A stretch of 50,015 nt of DNA from VFKU01 sp964620045 (GTDB lineage Bacteria; Hydrogenedentota; Hydrogenedentia; Hydrogenedentales; GCA-2746185), in assembly GCA_964620045.1 (NCBI GenBank), contig CAZUJL010000028.1, forward strand, positions 1 to 50,015, written 5' to 3'. Position 1 is the stretch's first letter, and the number at the start of each line of letters is the position of its first letter. Below are positions 32,663 to 41,513 of this stretch, piece by piece. The notes beneath the pieces were generated by a model. It was given only the letters and a program-made list of their open reading frames with translations, did no database searches and had not been told where the DNA came from. Made by a program: the position numbers and the translations under genes.

Positions 32663-35600
32663 TCAATGATTAACAGTCCGGAAGCGGTATAAAACGGCTC
32701 CGGCAAGGGCGGCGAGCGCCAGCGCGGTCAGGGCCGTCTGAACGCCCGACAGCGGCAGCAGCGGGAAATCGAGGGGATCGTTGGGGTCGTGACCCAAATC
32801 GTCCTCGATAAAGTCGTATACCCCGTCGCCGTCCGTATCGGTCAATTCCACGATCGGCAATATGCTGCTCAGGTCGATTTGCGGACCATAGGTGGCCGAG
32901 ATACCGAAGTTGGTCGGGCGCCAGCCATCGTCGTTGGTGAGGGGCACGCCGTCTGGGCCGATGAGGTTGTTCGGGTTGGCGTATTGCGGGTTGGTGAGAA
33001 GGTCACCCGACGGAGAGAGTTCGCCCACCCAGTTGTTGTTCCAGCGGACATTGAAGCCTGGGGCGGTGGTGATGTTCGACGTCGGCGTGCCGTCCAAAAT
33101 ATAGACAGTGCTGCTGTTCGAGATGATGTTCCAACGGCATGTGGCGTCGGTCCCGGTCAGCATCGCGACCGCGTTTGTGATGTTGTGGAAGATGTTATTT
33201 TCGATTTTGATCTGGCGCTCGGGGCCGTTCTTGCCGAAGTAGACGCCCCACGACGGTTTGCTGAGCAGGTTGGCCACCGGCTGCCAGGTTGTACCCCAGA
33301 ACACGTTGTTGCGCACGGTGATGCGCTGGACAGAGCTGCCGTTGCCGGTTTCGTTTCCGATAAATAGGCCCTGGACGAAATCGGTGAAGATATTTTCCTC
33401 GATGATCACGTCGCGCAGGATTTCGCCGTTGTTGTTGTAGAACTGGATGCCGTCGGAGTGTGCGTAATCGCTGCCGGACGAGGGCGCGAGATCGTCGGGG
33501 ATTTGCGTGCCGTGGAAGTAGTTGCGGCGGATGATGTGGTTGGTGCCGAATGCGCGAATATAGTCGGCATCGCCCGTGCCGCTGTACGTCAGGCGGTCGA
33601 GGTTATTGTTTTCGACGAGCCAGCCGTTTCCGTTGATCCAGATTTTGAAGTCGCCGCCGTAGATGTAGTTGGTGCGGATGATGGCGCCGTCATACGCGGC
33701 GAGGTTGTAAGGCGCGATGGCGGTGTCGTAGTTGTAGATTTCAAAACCCTGAATGGTGATGTTGTTGGCGCGGATGGAGAATGCCCGGCTGCTGCCATTG
33801 CCGTTCAGGCGCGCGCCCTGACCAATGATGGTGAGCGAACGGGCGACCGTGACATTTTCGGGGTAGTCGCCGGCCTTTACGAGGACGGTGTTTCCGGCAG
33901 GGGCGGTGTTGACGGCGTGCTGGATGGTGCGCCAGGGCTGCGCCTCGGTGCCTGGGTTTGAATCGCTGTTGCCGGCGCGCTGGTTGTCGACGAAGTATGT
34001 CGTGCCGACGACCTGAGTGTTCGTGACGTTCACGGTGACAACGGCGCTTCCAATACCGCCGTTGCCGTCGTAGACGGTGTAATTGAAGGTTTCGACGCCG
34101 GTGAATCCCGCGCGCGGCGTATAACGGACCGCGTTTCCTGCCGCCACGGAAGCCGTGCCGCCTTCGTTGGGCGTGCCGACGGCAATCAGCATGAGTGTTT
34201 CGCCGACGTCGGGCGCGGTCGAGTCGTTGTTCAGCACGTTGAATAATGTTGCAGAGCTGTTCGGCGCGACGGTGTATGCGTTGTTGACCACGGTGGGCGG
34301 ATCGTTTACGGGGTTCACGGTGACCGTGACAACCGCTAAATCGTTACCGCCGCCGGGTTCGCGCGCGGTGTAGGTGAAGGTTTCGGTGCCGTTGAAATTG
34401 GCGGCCGGCTTGTAGGAGATTTGGCCGCCGCTGATGGAGAGCGTGGCGCCGGCGCTGGGCGATCCGACACTGGAAATCGACAAGGTTGCGGCGGGCGAGA
34501 CGGTGTCGTTGGCCAGTACGTTGATCATCACACCGGCGGAATCTTCGCTGACTCCGGTACGTGTGTCGTTTACGGCGTTCACGATGGCGCCGCCGCCACC
34601 TCCGCCGCCGAGCGTGACTTGGGGACCAAAGGCTTGTGCGTTGGCGTTCATTGGGCGCCAGCCGTCGTCGTTGGTCCAGGGAATTCCGTCAGGGCCGACC
34701 ACGGCGTTGACGTTCTGGAATTGGGGATCGACGTTGGTGGTGTCGGTGGACGGCGACATCTGGCCAACCCAGTTGTTTTGATACAGCAGGTTGCCGCCGG
34801 GGGTGGTGGTCACCAGCGAGGACGGGGTGCCTTCGAGGACGTACACCGTGCCGCCATTGGCGACGATATTACGGCGCACGATGCCGTCGGTACCGGTGAG
34901 AATGCCGAGTGCGTTCGAGCACTTGCGGAAGATGTTGTTCTCAACGACGATTTGGCGCTCCGGGCCGTTCTTGCCGAAGTAAACGCCCCACGACGGCGAG
35001 CCGAGCAGGTTGCCCGTGGATTGGAAGTTGGTGCCCCAAAACACGTTGTTGCGGACGGTCACGCGTTGCACGGCGGTACCGTTGCCGGTTTCGTTGCCGA
35101 TGAAAAGTCCCTGCACGAATTCGGTGAAGATGTTTTCTTCGATCAGGATGTCGCGCAGGATTTCGCCGTTCTGGTTGTAGTACTGGAAGCAGTCGGTGTG
35201 GGCGTAGTCGGGGCCCGGCGCGAGGTCGGTGGGGATTTGGGTGCCGTGGAAGTAATTGCGGCGGATGACGTGCCGATTGCCGAAGACGCGCCCGTAGTCT
35301 GCGTCGCCGGTGCTCGAGCGGCGGATAATGCGGTCGACCTCATTGCCTTCCACGGTCCAGTCGTCGCCGCTGATCCAGAAGCCGTAGTTGGTGTTGCGTT
35401 GGATATTGTTGCGCAGCGTGACGCGGTTTCGGCCGGTGATGTTGTCGGCGCCGATGCCGTAGGCGAAGTCGTTGAAGGTGAAACCCGTCACCGAGCAGTC
35501 ACTGCATTGGATTGAGACGGCGCGCCCGCTGTTGTTGCCGCTGACAATGACGCCAGGCTCGGCCACGACCTGGACCGAGCGGGTGAGGTTGAACCCGGCG

Positions 35601-35806
35601 GTATAGGCGCCTGCGCGGACCAGGACCGTGTCGCCGGCCGCGGCGGCGTTGATCCCGGACTGAATCGTGCTGCCGGGGTTGACGGTAATGGTAGCCGCCT
35701 GCGCGGGGATGGAAACTATGACAGCCAGCAGGGCGCCGAACGCGCCCGCAAGTGAACCATTGGATACAATACGCCTGCTAACGGGTACTGCTTGCGCCCC
35801 AAACAT
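32663..35806 (-). CDS. Surface protein: two parallel beta-helices, two Ig-like repeats, LPLSG-type C-terminal tail
   Basis: The product is 1047 residues from ATG 35806 (GGGAG nine bases upstream; a TTG at 35809 is an alternative). A signal peptide (1-37) precedes a beta-helix (about 38-396) nearly identical in order and motifs to that of the protein at 9851-13729, then a poly-Gly linker. Two Ig/cadherin-like repeats follow (about 407-598), then a second beta-helix of the same family (about 602-980). A Ca-binding-like loop D-T-D-G-D-G-V-Y-D leads to L-P-L-S-G, a hydrophobic stretch and a basic end (Y-R-F-R-T-V-N-H). The tail looks like a tripartite C-terminal sorting signal but is neither PEP-CTERM nor LPxTG. 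It is probably displayed on the cell surface and may bind or cleave the EPS; no catalytic residues could be assigned. Confidence 0.83.
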   Translation of the reverse strand: MFGAQAVPVSRRIVSNGSLAGAFGALLAVIVSIPAQAATITVNPGSTIQSGINAAAAGDTVLVRAGAYTAGFNLTRSVQVVAEPGVIVSGNNSGRAVSIQCSDCSVTGFTFNDFAYGIGADNITGRNRVTLRNNIQRNTNYGFWISGDDWTVEGNEVDRIIRRSSTGDADYGRVFGNRHVIRRNYFHGTQIPTDLAPGPDYAHTDCFQYYNQNGEILRDILIEENIFTEFVQGLFIGNETGNGTAVQRVTVRNNVFWGTNFQSTGNLLGSPSWGVYFGKNGPERQIVVENNIFRKCSNALGILTGTDGIVRRNIVANGGTVYVLEGTPSSLVTTTPGGNLLYQNNWVGQMSPSTDTTNVDPQFQNVNAVVGPDGIPWTNDDGWRPMNANAQAFGPQVTLGGGGGGGAIVNAVNDTRTGVSEDSAGVMINVLANDTVSPAATLSISSVGSPSAGATLSISGGQISYKPAANFNGTETFTYTAREPGGGNDLAVVTVTVNPVNDPPTVVNNAYTVAPNSSATLFNVLNNDSTAPDVGETLMLIAVGTPNEGGTASVAAGNAVRYTPRAGFTGVETFNYTVYDGNGGIGSAVVTVNVTNTQVVGTTYFVDNQRAGNSDSNPGTEAQPWRTIQHAVNTAPAGNTVLVKAGDYPENVTVARSLTIIGQGARLNGNGSSRAFSIRANNITIQGFEIYNYDTAIAPYNLAAYDGAIIRTNYIYGGDFKIWINGNGWLVENNNLDRLTYSGTGDADYIRAFGTNHIIRRNYFHGTQIPDDLAPSSGSDYAHSDGIQFYNNNGEILRDVIIEENIFTDFVQGLFIGNETGNGSSVQRITVRNNVFWGTTWQPVANLLSKPSWGVYFGKNGPERQIKIENNIFHNITNAVAMLTGTDATCRWNIISNSSTVYILDGTPTSNITTAPGFNVRWNNNWVGELSPSGDLLTNPQYANPNNLIGPDGVPLTNDDGWRPTNFGISATYGPQIDLSSILPIVELTDTDGDGVYDFIEDDLGHDPNDPLDFPLLPLSGVQTALTALALAALAGAVLYRFRTVNH

Positions 35807-36436
35807 CAAATCTCACTCCCGCGTTGCTACAAACCCACAAATTCACTGCCCGAGTGGATTCGCCTTCACAGCCTAGTACCGCCGCCCCTGCGTTGTCGCG
35901 TCCAGCCCATAGACCGCGACAAGTCGGTAAAAAACTGCAGTGATCTGAGGGCGAAGTATGCCGTAGATCGCCTTGAATAGCAAGGTCTTACGCGATAGAC
36001 AGAACTGCGCAAGGGGCGAAATAAAGGCAAATGAGGGATGCGTAAAAATCTGCACAGTGGCGCAAGAAAATCCTGGTGGATGGCGCTCCCTCGCTGGGGT
36101 TTGGGTGCTAAGAGGTGTTCCCAAATTGACTTACGGCATGGGGGCTGTTCCAGGAATGGTCGCAAACATTTATCAGGATTGACAATATTACTTGGCCGAT
36201 TGCCGCTGGGTAGTATCCCGAATCATAGGGGGAATACAGGTTAACTCCTTCGCGGTAAAAGGGTTAAGTATTCACTCGAAAATGGCACCTTGATTGCTCT
36301 TCCAGAACTGTCTTTGCATGCGTCGCTGTGACGGGTGCGGGGCGTTAAGTGTTCCAGTATGGGACATCGGCGTAAACGGTAATTGGCGGACAGCGCAATG
36401 GCCATCTCACCGACAGCGACGAGAACAGGGAAGACG
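35807..36436. other. Intergenic region between the second surface protein and the third EPS operon
   Basis: The 630 bases contain no convincing gene. The right part carries the best sigma54 promoter of the window (36283-36298). Just before it is an imperfect inverted repeat TTAACTCCTT/AAAGGGTTAA (36241-36267). No strong promoter for the minus-strand surface protein gene could be recognised; a GC-N10-CC match near 35892 lacks the TTGC part. Confidence 0.55.
36283..36298 (+). promoter_or_regulatory. Sigma54 promoter, near-perfect consensus
   Basis: TGGCACCTTGATTGCT matches TGGCACRNNNNTTGCW at every fixed position except the purine at position 7. GG and GC are exactly ten bases apart. The expected transcript starts about 128 bases before the glycosyltransferase ATG at 36437, and the operon reads through to 42494. 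Confidence 0.8.
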
Positions 36437-37186
36437 ATGCGGCCCTTTACCAACGACATTGGTTTTGAGTCTGTGACCGTCGTAGTGCCCTGCTACAACG
36501 AATCCAGCGGCGTGGCGAAACTCCACGAAAAGCTGTTGCCGGTGATCAACGAGTTGGGCCGCCAGACGAAGCTGCAAGTGGTGCTGGTGGACGATGGCAG
36601 CCGCGACGAGACGAATGCGCTGCTGCACCAGTACTTTGACGGAATCAAGACCGCGCGTATCGACATTGTGAAGCACGAAGTGAACAAGGGGCTGACCCAA
36701 GCCCTGGCGACGGGCGCCAAGACGGCGGTCAGTGAAGTGGTATGCACGATGGATTCGGATTGCACCTACGATCCGGTTGAGATTTTTGGGTTGCTGCAGT
36801 TGATGCGCCGCACGGGTGCGGACGTGGTGACGGGTTCGCCGTACCACCCGAAGGGCGGCGTGGAGAACGTGCAGGGCTGGCGCCTGGCGCTGAGCCGTGG
36901 CGCGAGCCAGATGTACGGCCTGGTGCTGCCGCAGAAGTTGTATTGCTACACCAGCATGTTCCGGGCGTACAAGCGCGAGTGGTACAAGGCCGAGTGGTTG
37001 ACGGCGCAGAGTTTTGTGGGCGTAACGGAGATTTTGGCGCGGGCGATGTTGGCCGGCGCGCAAGTGGAAGAGTATCCGGTGGTGCTGAAGCGGCGCGAGT
37101 TCGGCGATTCGAAGATGAAAGTCGGCCGTGCGATGCGGGACCACCTGAAGTTAATGGGAAAGCTTGCCGTTCGCGGCAAGTCGTAA
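36437..37186 (+). CDS. Family 2 glycosyltransferase (dolichyl-phosphate-mannose synthase-like)
   Basis: The 249-residue protein is started at 36437, where AGGGA precedes the ATG; in-frame ATG 36398 and TTG 36383 would add poorly conserved residues. It shows V-T-V-V-V-P-C-Y-N-E (13-22), V-L-V-D-D-G-S-R-D (49-57), N-K-G-L-T-Q-A-L-A-T-G and metal-binding D106-S-D108, as in DPMS-like GT2 enzymes. There is no C-terminal membrane domain, so it is cytoplasmic or peripheral. It heads an operon transcribed from the sigma54 candidate at 36283. A 107-base gap follows. Confidence 0.87.
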   Translation: MRPFTNDIGFESVTVVVPCYNESSGVAKLHEKLLPVINELGRQTKLQVVLVDDGSRDETNALLHQYFDGIKTARIDIVKHEVNKGLTQALATGAKTAVSEVVCTMDSDCTYDPVEIFGLLQLMRRTGADVVTGSPYHPKGGVENVQGWRLALSRGASQMYGLVLPQKLYCYTSMFRAYKREWYKAEWLTAQSFVGVTEILARAMLAGAQVEEYPVVLKRREFGDSKMKVGRAMRDHLKLMGKLAVRGKS

Positions 37187-37293
37187 GACGGGAGCAAGGA
37201 GGGCGTGGCCCGGGTGGCCAAGTCCGAGTAGTACGGTGGAAACACCGCGGCGTCTGCGGCAGCGGACCTAACCAGTGAGAGAGCAGTAAAGAC

Positions 37294-38532
37294 ATGGCAA
37301 CGACACCGACGAAGACACGGGTACGCGAACTTCCGAGCGACGTGAACATCTCCGGGCGCAATTTTGGCCCCGAGGAACTCAAGAACCTGACCAAGGTGCT
37401 TGAGTCCGGCACGCTGAACTGCACCAAGGGCACCTGGGTGAACCAGTTCGAGGCCGATTTCGCGAAACAGTACGGCGTGCCGTATGCGCGCTGCACGACC
37501 TCGGGCACGGCCGCCTGTCACGCGGCAGTGGCCGCGGTGGACCCGGAGCCGGGCGACGAAATCATCACCACGCCGATTACCGACATGGGCGCGCTTGCCC
37601 CGATCGTGTACCAAACGGCGATCCCCATTTTCGTGGACGTCGATCCGCACACGTACAACGTGACGGCCGAGACGATTGAACCGGCCATCACTTCGCGCAC
37701 GAAGGCGATCATGGTGACGCACCTGTTCGGCAATCCATGCGACATGGACCCGATCATGGAGCTCGCGCGTTCGAAGAACATTCCGGTGATTGAAGACGCC
37801 GCGCAGGCGTACTACACCGAATACAAGGGCCGCCGCGTCGGCACGATTGGCGACATCGGCGCGTTCAGCCTTCAACAGGGCAAGCACATGACGACCGGCG
37901 AAGGCGGCATCGTGACGGTCAACAACGACAAGTACACCCGCCGCACCCGCCTCTTCATCGACAAGGCGTGGGGCTACGGCGACAAGAGCCCGGACCACTA
38001 CTTCCTCGCGCCGAACTACCGCATGACGGAACTTTGTGGCGCGGTGGCCTGTGCGCAGCTCCAGAAGGTTGAGAAGGTCGTCGAAGCGCGCATCCGCAAC
38101 GCCGACCTGATGACGAAGCTCATTGCGGACCTCGACGGCGTGTACGCCCCGAAGCTTACGCCGGATTCGAAGCACGTTTACTGGAAATATTGCCTGCGCA
38201 TCGAAGAATCGATGATTCAGGGCGGCGTGGACGCGTTCGCCCGCGCGCTCAAAGAGCGCGGAATTTTCAGCGCCCCGCGCTATATCCAGAAGCCGGCGTT
38301 CGCGTGCGAAGTATTCCGCGACCAGGTGACGTTTGGTAAGAGCGGGTTCCCGTTCCGCGGGCCGCACCGCCAGGGTCTGCCGCCGGTCGAGTACAACATC
38401 GAAGATTTCCCCGGCACCGTGGAAGCGCTGAACACCATCTGCGTGCTGCCGTGGAACGAGTTCTACACGGAAGACGATGTGCGGTACATCGCGGAAGCAG
38501 TCGTGGAGACTGCCCGTCAACTTAGGGTCTGA
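37294..38532 (+). CDS. DegT/DnrJ/EryC1-type sugar aminotransferase
   Basis: The 412-residue PLP enzyme has T-S-G-T-A-A-C-H-A-A, E167-D168-A-A-Q-A and Schiff-base Lys197 (S-L-Q-Q-G-K-H-M-T-T-G-E-G-G). The Q-Q-G-K context resembles the aminotransferases of AHBA or scyllo-inosamine type more than WbpE, and the chain is about 40 residues longer than the paralogue at 29781. It should aminate a keto sugar or keto-cyclitol for the EPS. It is followed after ten bases by an oxidoreductase, its likely supplier of the keto substrate. Confidence 0.87.
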   Translation: MATTPTKTRVRELPSDVNISGRNFGPEELKNLTKVLESGTLNCTKGTWVNQFEADFAKQYGVPYARCTTSGTAACHAAVAAVDPEPGDEIITTPITDMGALAPIVYQTAIPIFVDVDPHTYNVTAETIEPAITSRTKAIMVTHLFGNPCDMDPIMELARSKNIPVIEDAAQAYYTEYKGRRVGTIGDIGAFSLQQGKHMTTGEGGIVTVNNDKYTRRTRLFIDKAWGYGDKSPDHYFLAPNYRMTELCGAVACAQLQKVEKVVEARIRNADLMTKLIADLDGVYAPKLTPDSKHVYWKYCLRIEESMIQGGVDAFARALKERGIFSAPRYIQKPAFACEVFRDQVTFGKSGFPFRGPHRQGLPPVEYNIEDFPGTVEALNTICVLPWNEFYTEDDVRYIAEAVVETARQLRV

Positions 38533-38542
38533 GAGGTAAGCC

Positions 38543-39562
38543 ATGACATTCGGAAAAACACGACTCGGATTGGTTGGTTGCGGCCGGATTAGCCAGGCGT
38601 ACGTTGAGGCGATCCAGAAATCGGCCGGAGTCCAACTGGTTGCGGTGCTCGACAACCGCGAAGACGCGGCCCGCGCGACGGCGGAAGCCACCGGCGCGAA
38701 GGCGTACACGGACCTTGAGTCCTTCGCGCGCGCCGGGATGGACGCGGCGATTGTGTGCTCGCCGCCGGTGACGCACCGCAACGCGGCGCTGACCCTGATG
38801 GGCGAAGGCGTGCACGTGCTCTGCGAAAAGCCCTTCGCGACGACGATTGAAGACGCGCAGGCGATGGTGGACGCGGCGAACGAGTCCGGCCTGACCCTGA
38901 TGATGGCCTCGAAGTTCCGTTATGCCGAAGACGTAATCCGCGCGAAGTCGATGATTGCGTCGGGCATGCTGGGCCAGACCCTGTTTTACGACAACTGCTT
39001 CAGCGGCATCGTGAACATGCGCGAGCGCTGGAACTCCAACCCGGCGATTTCGGGTGGCGGCGTGCTCATCGACAACGGGACGCACTCGGTCGACATCGTG
39101 CGCTACCTGCTCGGCCCGATTAAGAAAGTGTTCGCGTTCGAAGGCAAGCGCGTGGCCGGCCTGCCGGTGGAAGATACGGTGACCCTGTCGTTCATCACGG
39201 CGGAAAACGTGCACGGCACGATTCGCCTGTCTTGGAGCGTGCAGGTCGACAGTTCGACGTTCATCGACATCACCGGCACCGAAGGCGCGCTGCGCGTGGG
39301 CTGGAAAGGCTCGGACTACAAGCGCAACAGCCACCCGCAGTGGATGGCGTTCGGCGTCGGCTACGACAAAGTCGGCTCGTTCAAGAACCAGGTCGAAAAC
39401 TTCGTGAAGGCGTGCCACGGTTCGGAAGCGCCTCGCATTACCAAGGAAGAAGGCCTGTCGTCCGTCGCTGTGGTGGACGCGGCATACCGCTCGCTGGAGA
39501 CAGGTAAATGGGTGGAAGTACAGGATCCAGTCACGTCGCCGAATCTCGTGGCCGTGAAGTAA
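38543..39562 (+). CDS. Gfo/Idh/MocA-family oxidoreductase
   Basis: The 339-residue protein has a dinucleotide motif G-L-V-G-C-G-R-I-S (9-17) and the E95-K-P97 motif with the catalytic-site Lys. The C-terminal part contains G-G-G-V-L-I-D-N-G-T-H-S-V-D-I-V-R-Y, the usual substrate-binding strand. It is AGG-preceded and sits ten bases after the aminotransferase. The pair probably forms an amino sugar or amino-cyclitol. It differs clearly from the WbpB-like enzyme at 31381. Confidence 0.87.
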   Translation: MTFGKTRLGLVGCGRISQAYVEAIQKSAGVQLVAVLDNREDAARATAEATGAKAYTDLESFARAGMDAAIVCSPPVTHRNAALTLMGEGVHVLCEKPFATTIEDAQAMVDAANESGLTLMMASKFRYAEDVIRAKSMIASGMLGQTLFYDNCFSGIVNMRERWNSNPAISGGGVLIDNGTHSVDIVRYLLGPIKKVFAFEGKRVAGLPVEDTVTLSFITAENVHGTIRLSWSVQVDSSTFIDITGTEGALRVGWKGSDYKRNSHPQWMAFGVGYDKVGSFKNQVENFVKACHGSEAPRITKEEGLSSVAVVDAAYRSLETGKWVEVQDPVTSPNLVAVK

Positions 39563-40167
39563 AGGTTCATCCGACCGCCATCGTCGAGGACGGGGTTGTC
39601 CTTGGCGATCAGACAAAAGTGTGGGACAACGTTCACATCCGCCACCATGCAAAATTGGGGCGGCAGGTGAGCGTGGGCGAGAAGTCCTACATTGCGTATG
39701 AGGTCGAGATTGGCGATTTCGTAAAGATTAACGCCTACGTATACATCTGCGCGGGCGTGACAATTGAAGAAATGTGCATGTTGTCCGCGGGCGTGGTTTT
39801 CACGAACGACCGGTTCCCGCGGTCCATGAACAAGGAATTGACGGCGCTGGAAACCTCCGATGTTACGGAGGAGACGCTGTACACGCGCGTGAAGCGCGGT
39901 ACGACGATTGGCGCGCAAGCGACCATCGGCCCGGGCCTGACGCTCGGTGAGTTTTCGATGGTGGGTATGGGTTCGGTCGTCACACGTGACGTGCCGGACT
40001 ACGGCCTGGTGTTTGGCAACCCGGCGAAGTTGATGGGCTATGTCTGCATATGCGGACCGCGGCTCCTCACGCTGGATCGGCCGCCGGCGCCGGGATCAAT
40101 TGAGACGTGTCATCGGTGCGCCCGGAAGTATCGTTGGGATGGACGCACGATTCATTTGGAGCAGTAG
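39508..40167 (+). CDS. Left-handed beta-helix acyltransferase with C-terminal zinc-ribbon-like segment
   Basis: The 219-residue protein starts at ATG 39508, overlapping the oxidoreductase gene by 55 bases. No start codon with a better binding site lies downstream before the conserved region V-H-P-T-A-I-V-E-D-G. Hexapeptide repeats cover about 19-165, ending in G-L-V-F-G-N-P-A-K-L. The last 40 residues hold C180-I-C182 and C201-H-R-C204, which look like a small zinc ribbon fused to the acyltransferase. It should N-acetylate the product of the adjacent aminotransferase. Confidence 0.82.
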   Translation: MGGSTGSSHVAESRGREVKVHPTAIVEDGVVLGDQTKVWDNVHIRHHAKLGRQVSVGEKSYIAYEVEIGDFVKINAYVYICAGVTIEEMCMLSAGVVFTNDRFPRSMNKELTALETSDVTEETLYTRVKRGTTIGAQATIGPGLTLGEFSMVGMGSVVTRDVPDYGLVFGNPAKLMGYVCICGPRLLTLDRPPAPGSIETCHRCARKYRWDGRTIHLEQ

Positions 40168-40169
40168 CA

Positions 40170-41510
40170 GTGAATTTCGGAATTATTGGTGCAGGTACGC
40201 TGGGCATGGCGCTGGCCTACCGCCTTACGCAGGCGGGGCATCGCGTCACCGTTCTGGAGACGGCCCCTGAAATTGGCGGGCTGGCGACCTGGTTCGACTA
40301 CGGCGACTTTACGTGGGACCAGTATTACCACGTGATCTTGAAGCAGGACGAACACTTGCTGCAGCTCGTGAATGAAATTGGCGAGAGCGACAGCCTGCAG
40401 TGGCGCAACACGAAGACCGGGTTCTTGTGGGAAGGCAAGCTGGTCTCCATGAGCAACAACGTGGAGTTTCTGAAGTTCCCGGTGCTGTCGATGGTGGATA
40501 AGGTCCGCCTCGCGATAGGCATTCTCTACATCGAACGCGTGAACGATGCCGCGCCGCTCGAACGCATCACCGCCAAGAAGTGGATGACCAAGGTTTTCGG
40601 CAAGCGCGTGTTTGAGCGCATCTGGGAACCGCTGCTGTTGTCGAAATACGGCGTGCTCTACGATCGCGTGCCCGCGGTGATCATGTGGGCGACGATCCGC
40701 CGCTACTCCAAGACCCGCAGCAAGGGCGACGGCAAGGAAACGCTTGGCTTCATGAGCGGCGGATTGAAGACGCTGTTCCAGGGCCTCGAGCGGGCGATTG
40801 TTGCGAAGGGCGGCATTATCGAGACCGGCGCGGCCGTGAGCGAGATTGTGAACGAAGGCGAGCAGGGCGTGGCCGTGCGCGTCGGAAACGAAGTGCGCTG
40901 GTTCGATCGCGTGATTTCGACCGTGCCGTCCAACGTGCTCAAGCGCCTCGCGCCGTCCGCGGATCTTGGCTGGCCGGCGGATTCGGCGGCGCCGAATTTC
41001 CTGGGCGTGATTTGCCTTGCGCTGGTGCTGAAGAAATCGATCAGCCCGTACTACGTGACGAACCTGATTGAAAAAGGCCTGCCGTTCACGGGGATCATCG
41101 AAGTCTCCGCGTTGACCGGCACCGAAGAGATGGGCGACAACCATTTGGTCATGCTGCCGCGGTACGACGTGCCCGAGTCGGCGTGGTTCAACAAGTCGGA
41201 AGCGGAAGTCGCGTCGGAATTCCTCACCGCGCTGCGCAAAGTGCGTCCAGACATCGACCAGATTGTGGAGCGTTACTTTGTGCACCGCGCCCGCCACGTG
41301 CAGGCGCTGTGGATTCAGGAACCGCCGAAGAATCAGGGCCCGCGCCGCACGCCGGACGGCCGGATTTGGAGTGTGAACGCCGAGATGGCGGGCCGCGATA
41401 CGCTGAACAACAACGCCATCGTGGGTGTGGCGAACGACGGTGCCCGCATGATTCTCGCGGGTTTGGTTGCTGAAGCGCCGGTGTCCGCGGCGCCGGTGAA
41501 GGGCCGCTAA
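40170..41510 (+). CDS. FAD-dependent oxidoreductase (amine oxidase / UDP-galactopyranose-mutase-like)
   Basis: The 446-residue protein is started with GTG at 40170, two bases after the previous stop, because GGAG lies eight bases upstream and the FAD fold begins there: N-F-G-I-I-G7-A-G-T-L-G12. The second FAD contact V-L-E-T-A-P-E-I-G-G-L follows. The C-terminal G-R-D-T-L-N-N-N-A-I-V-G-V-A-N-D-G-A-R region would hold the flavin tail. Similar proteins in EPS loci are annotated as NAD(P)/FAD-dependent or protoporphyrinogen-oxidase-like. The exact reaction on the glycan or a nucleotide sugar is unknown. The next gene follows after three bases. Confidence 0.78.
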   Translation: MNFGIIGAGTLGMALAYRLTQAGHRVTVLETAPEIGGLATWFDYGDFTWDQYYHVILKQDEHLLQLVNEIGESDSLQWRNTKTGFLWEGKLVSMSNNVEFLKFPVLSMVDKVRLAIGILYIERVNDAAPLERITAKKWMTKVFGKRVFERIWEPLLLSKYGVLYDRVPAVIMWATIRRYSKTRSKGDGKETLGFMSGGLKTLFQGLERAIVAKGGIIETGAAVSEIVNEGEQGVAVRVGNEVRWFDRVISTVPSNVLKRLAPSADLGWPADSAAPNFLGVICLALVLKKSISPYYVTNLIEKGLPFTGIIEVSALTGTEEMGDNHLVMLPRYDVPESAWFNKSEAEVASEFLTALRKVRPDIDQIVERYFVHRARHVQALWIQEPPKNQGPRRTPDGRIWSVNAEMAGRDTLNNNAIVGVANDGARMILAGLVAEAPVSAAPVKGR

Positions 41511-41513
41511 GCG

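Noticed and set aside
32663..32800. PEP-CTERM or Gram-positive LPxTG anchor on the second surface protein
   Set aside because: There is no P-E-P before the membrane segment, and L-P-L-S-G has Ser in place of Thr in an otherwise Gram-negative-type gene set.
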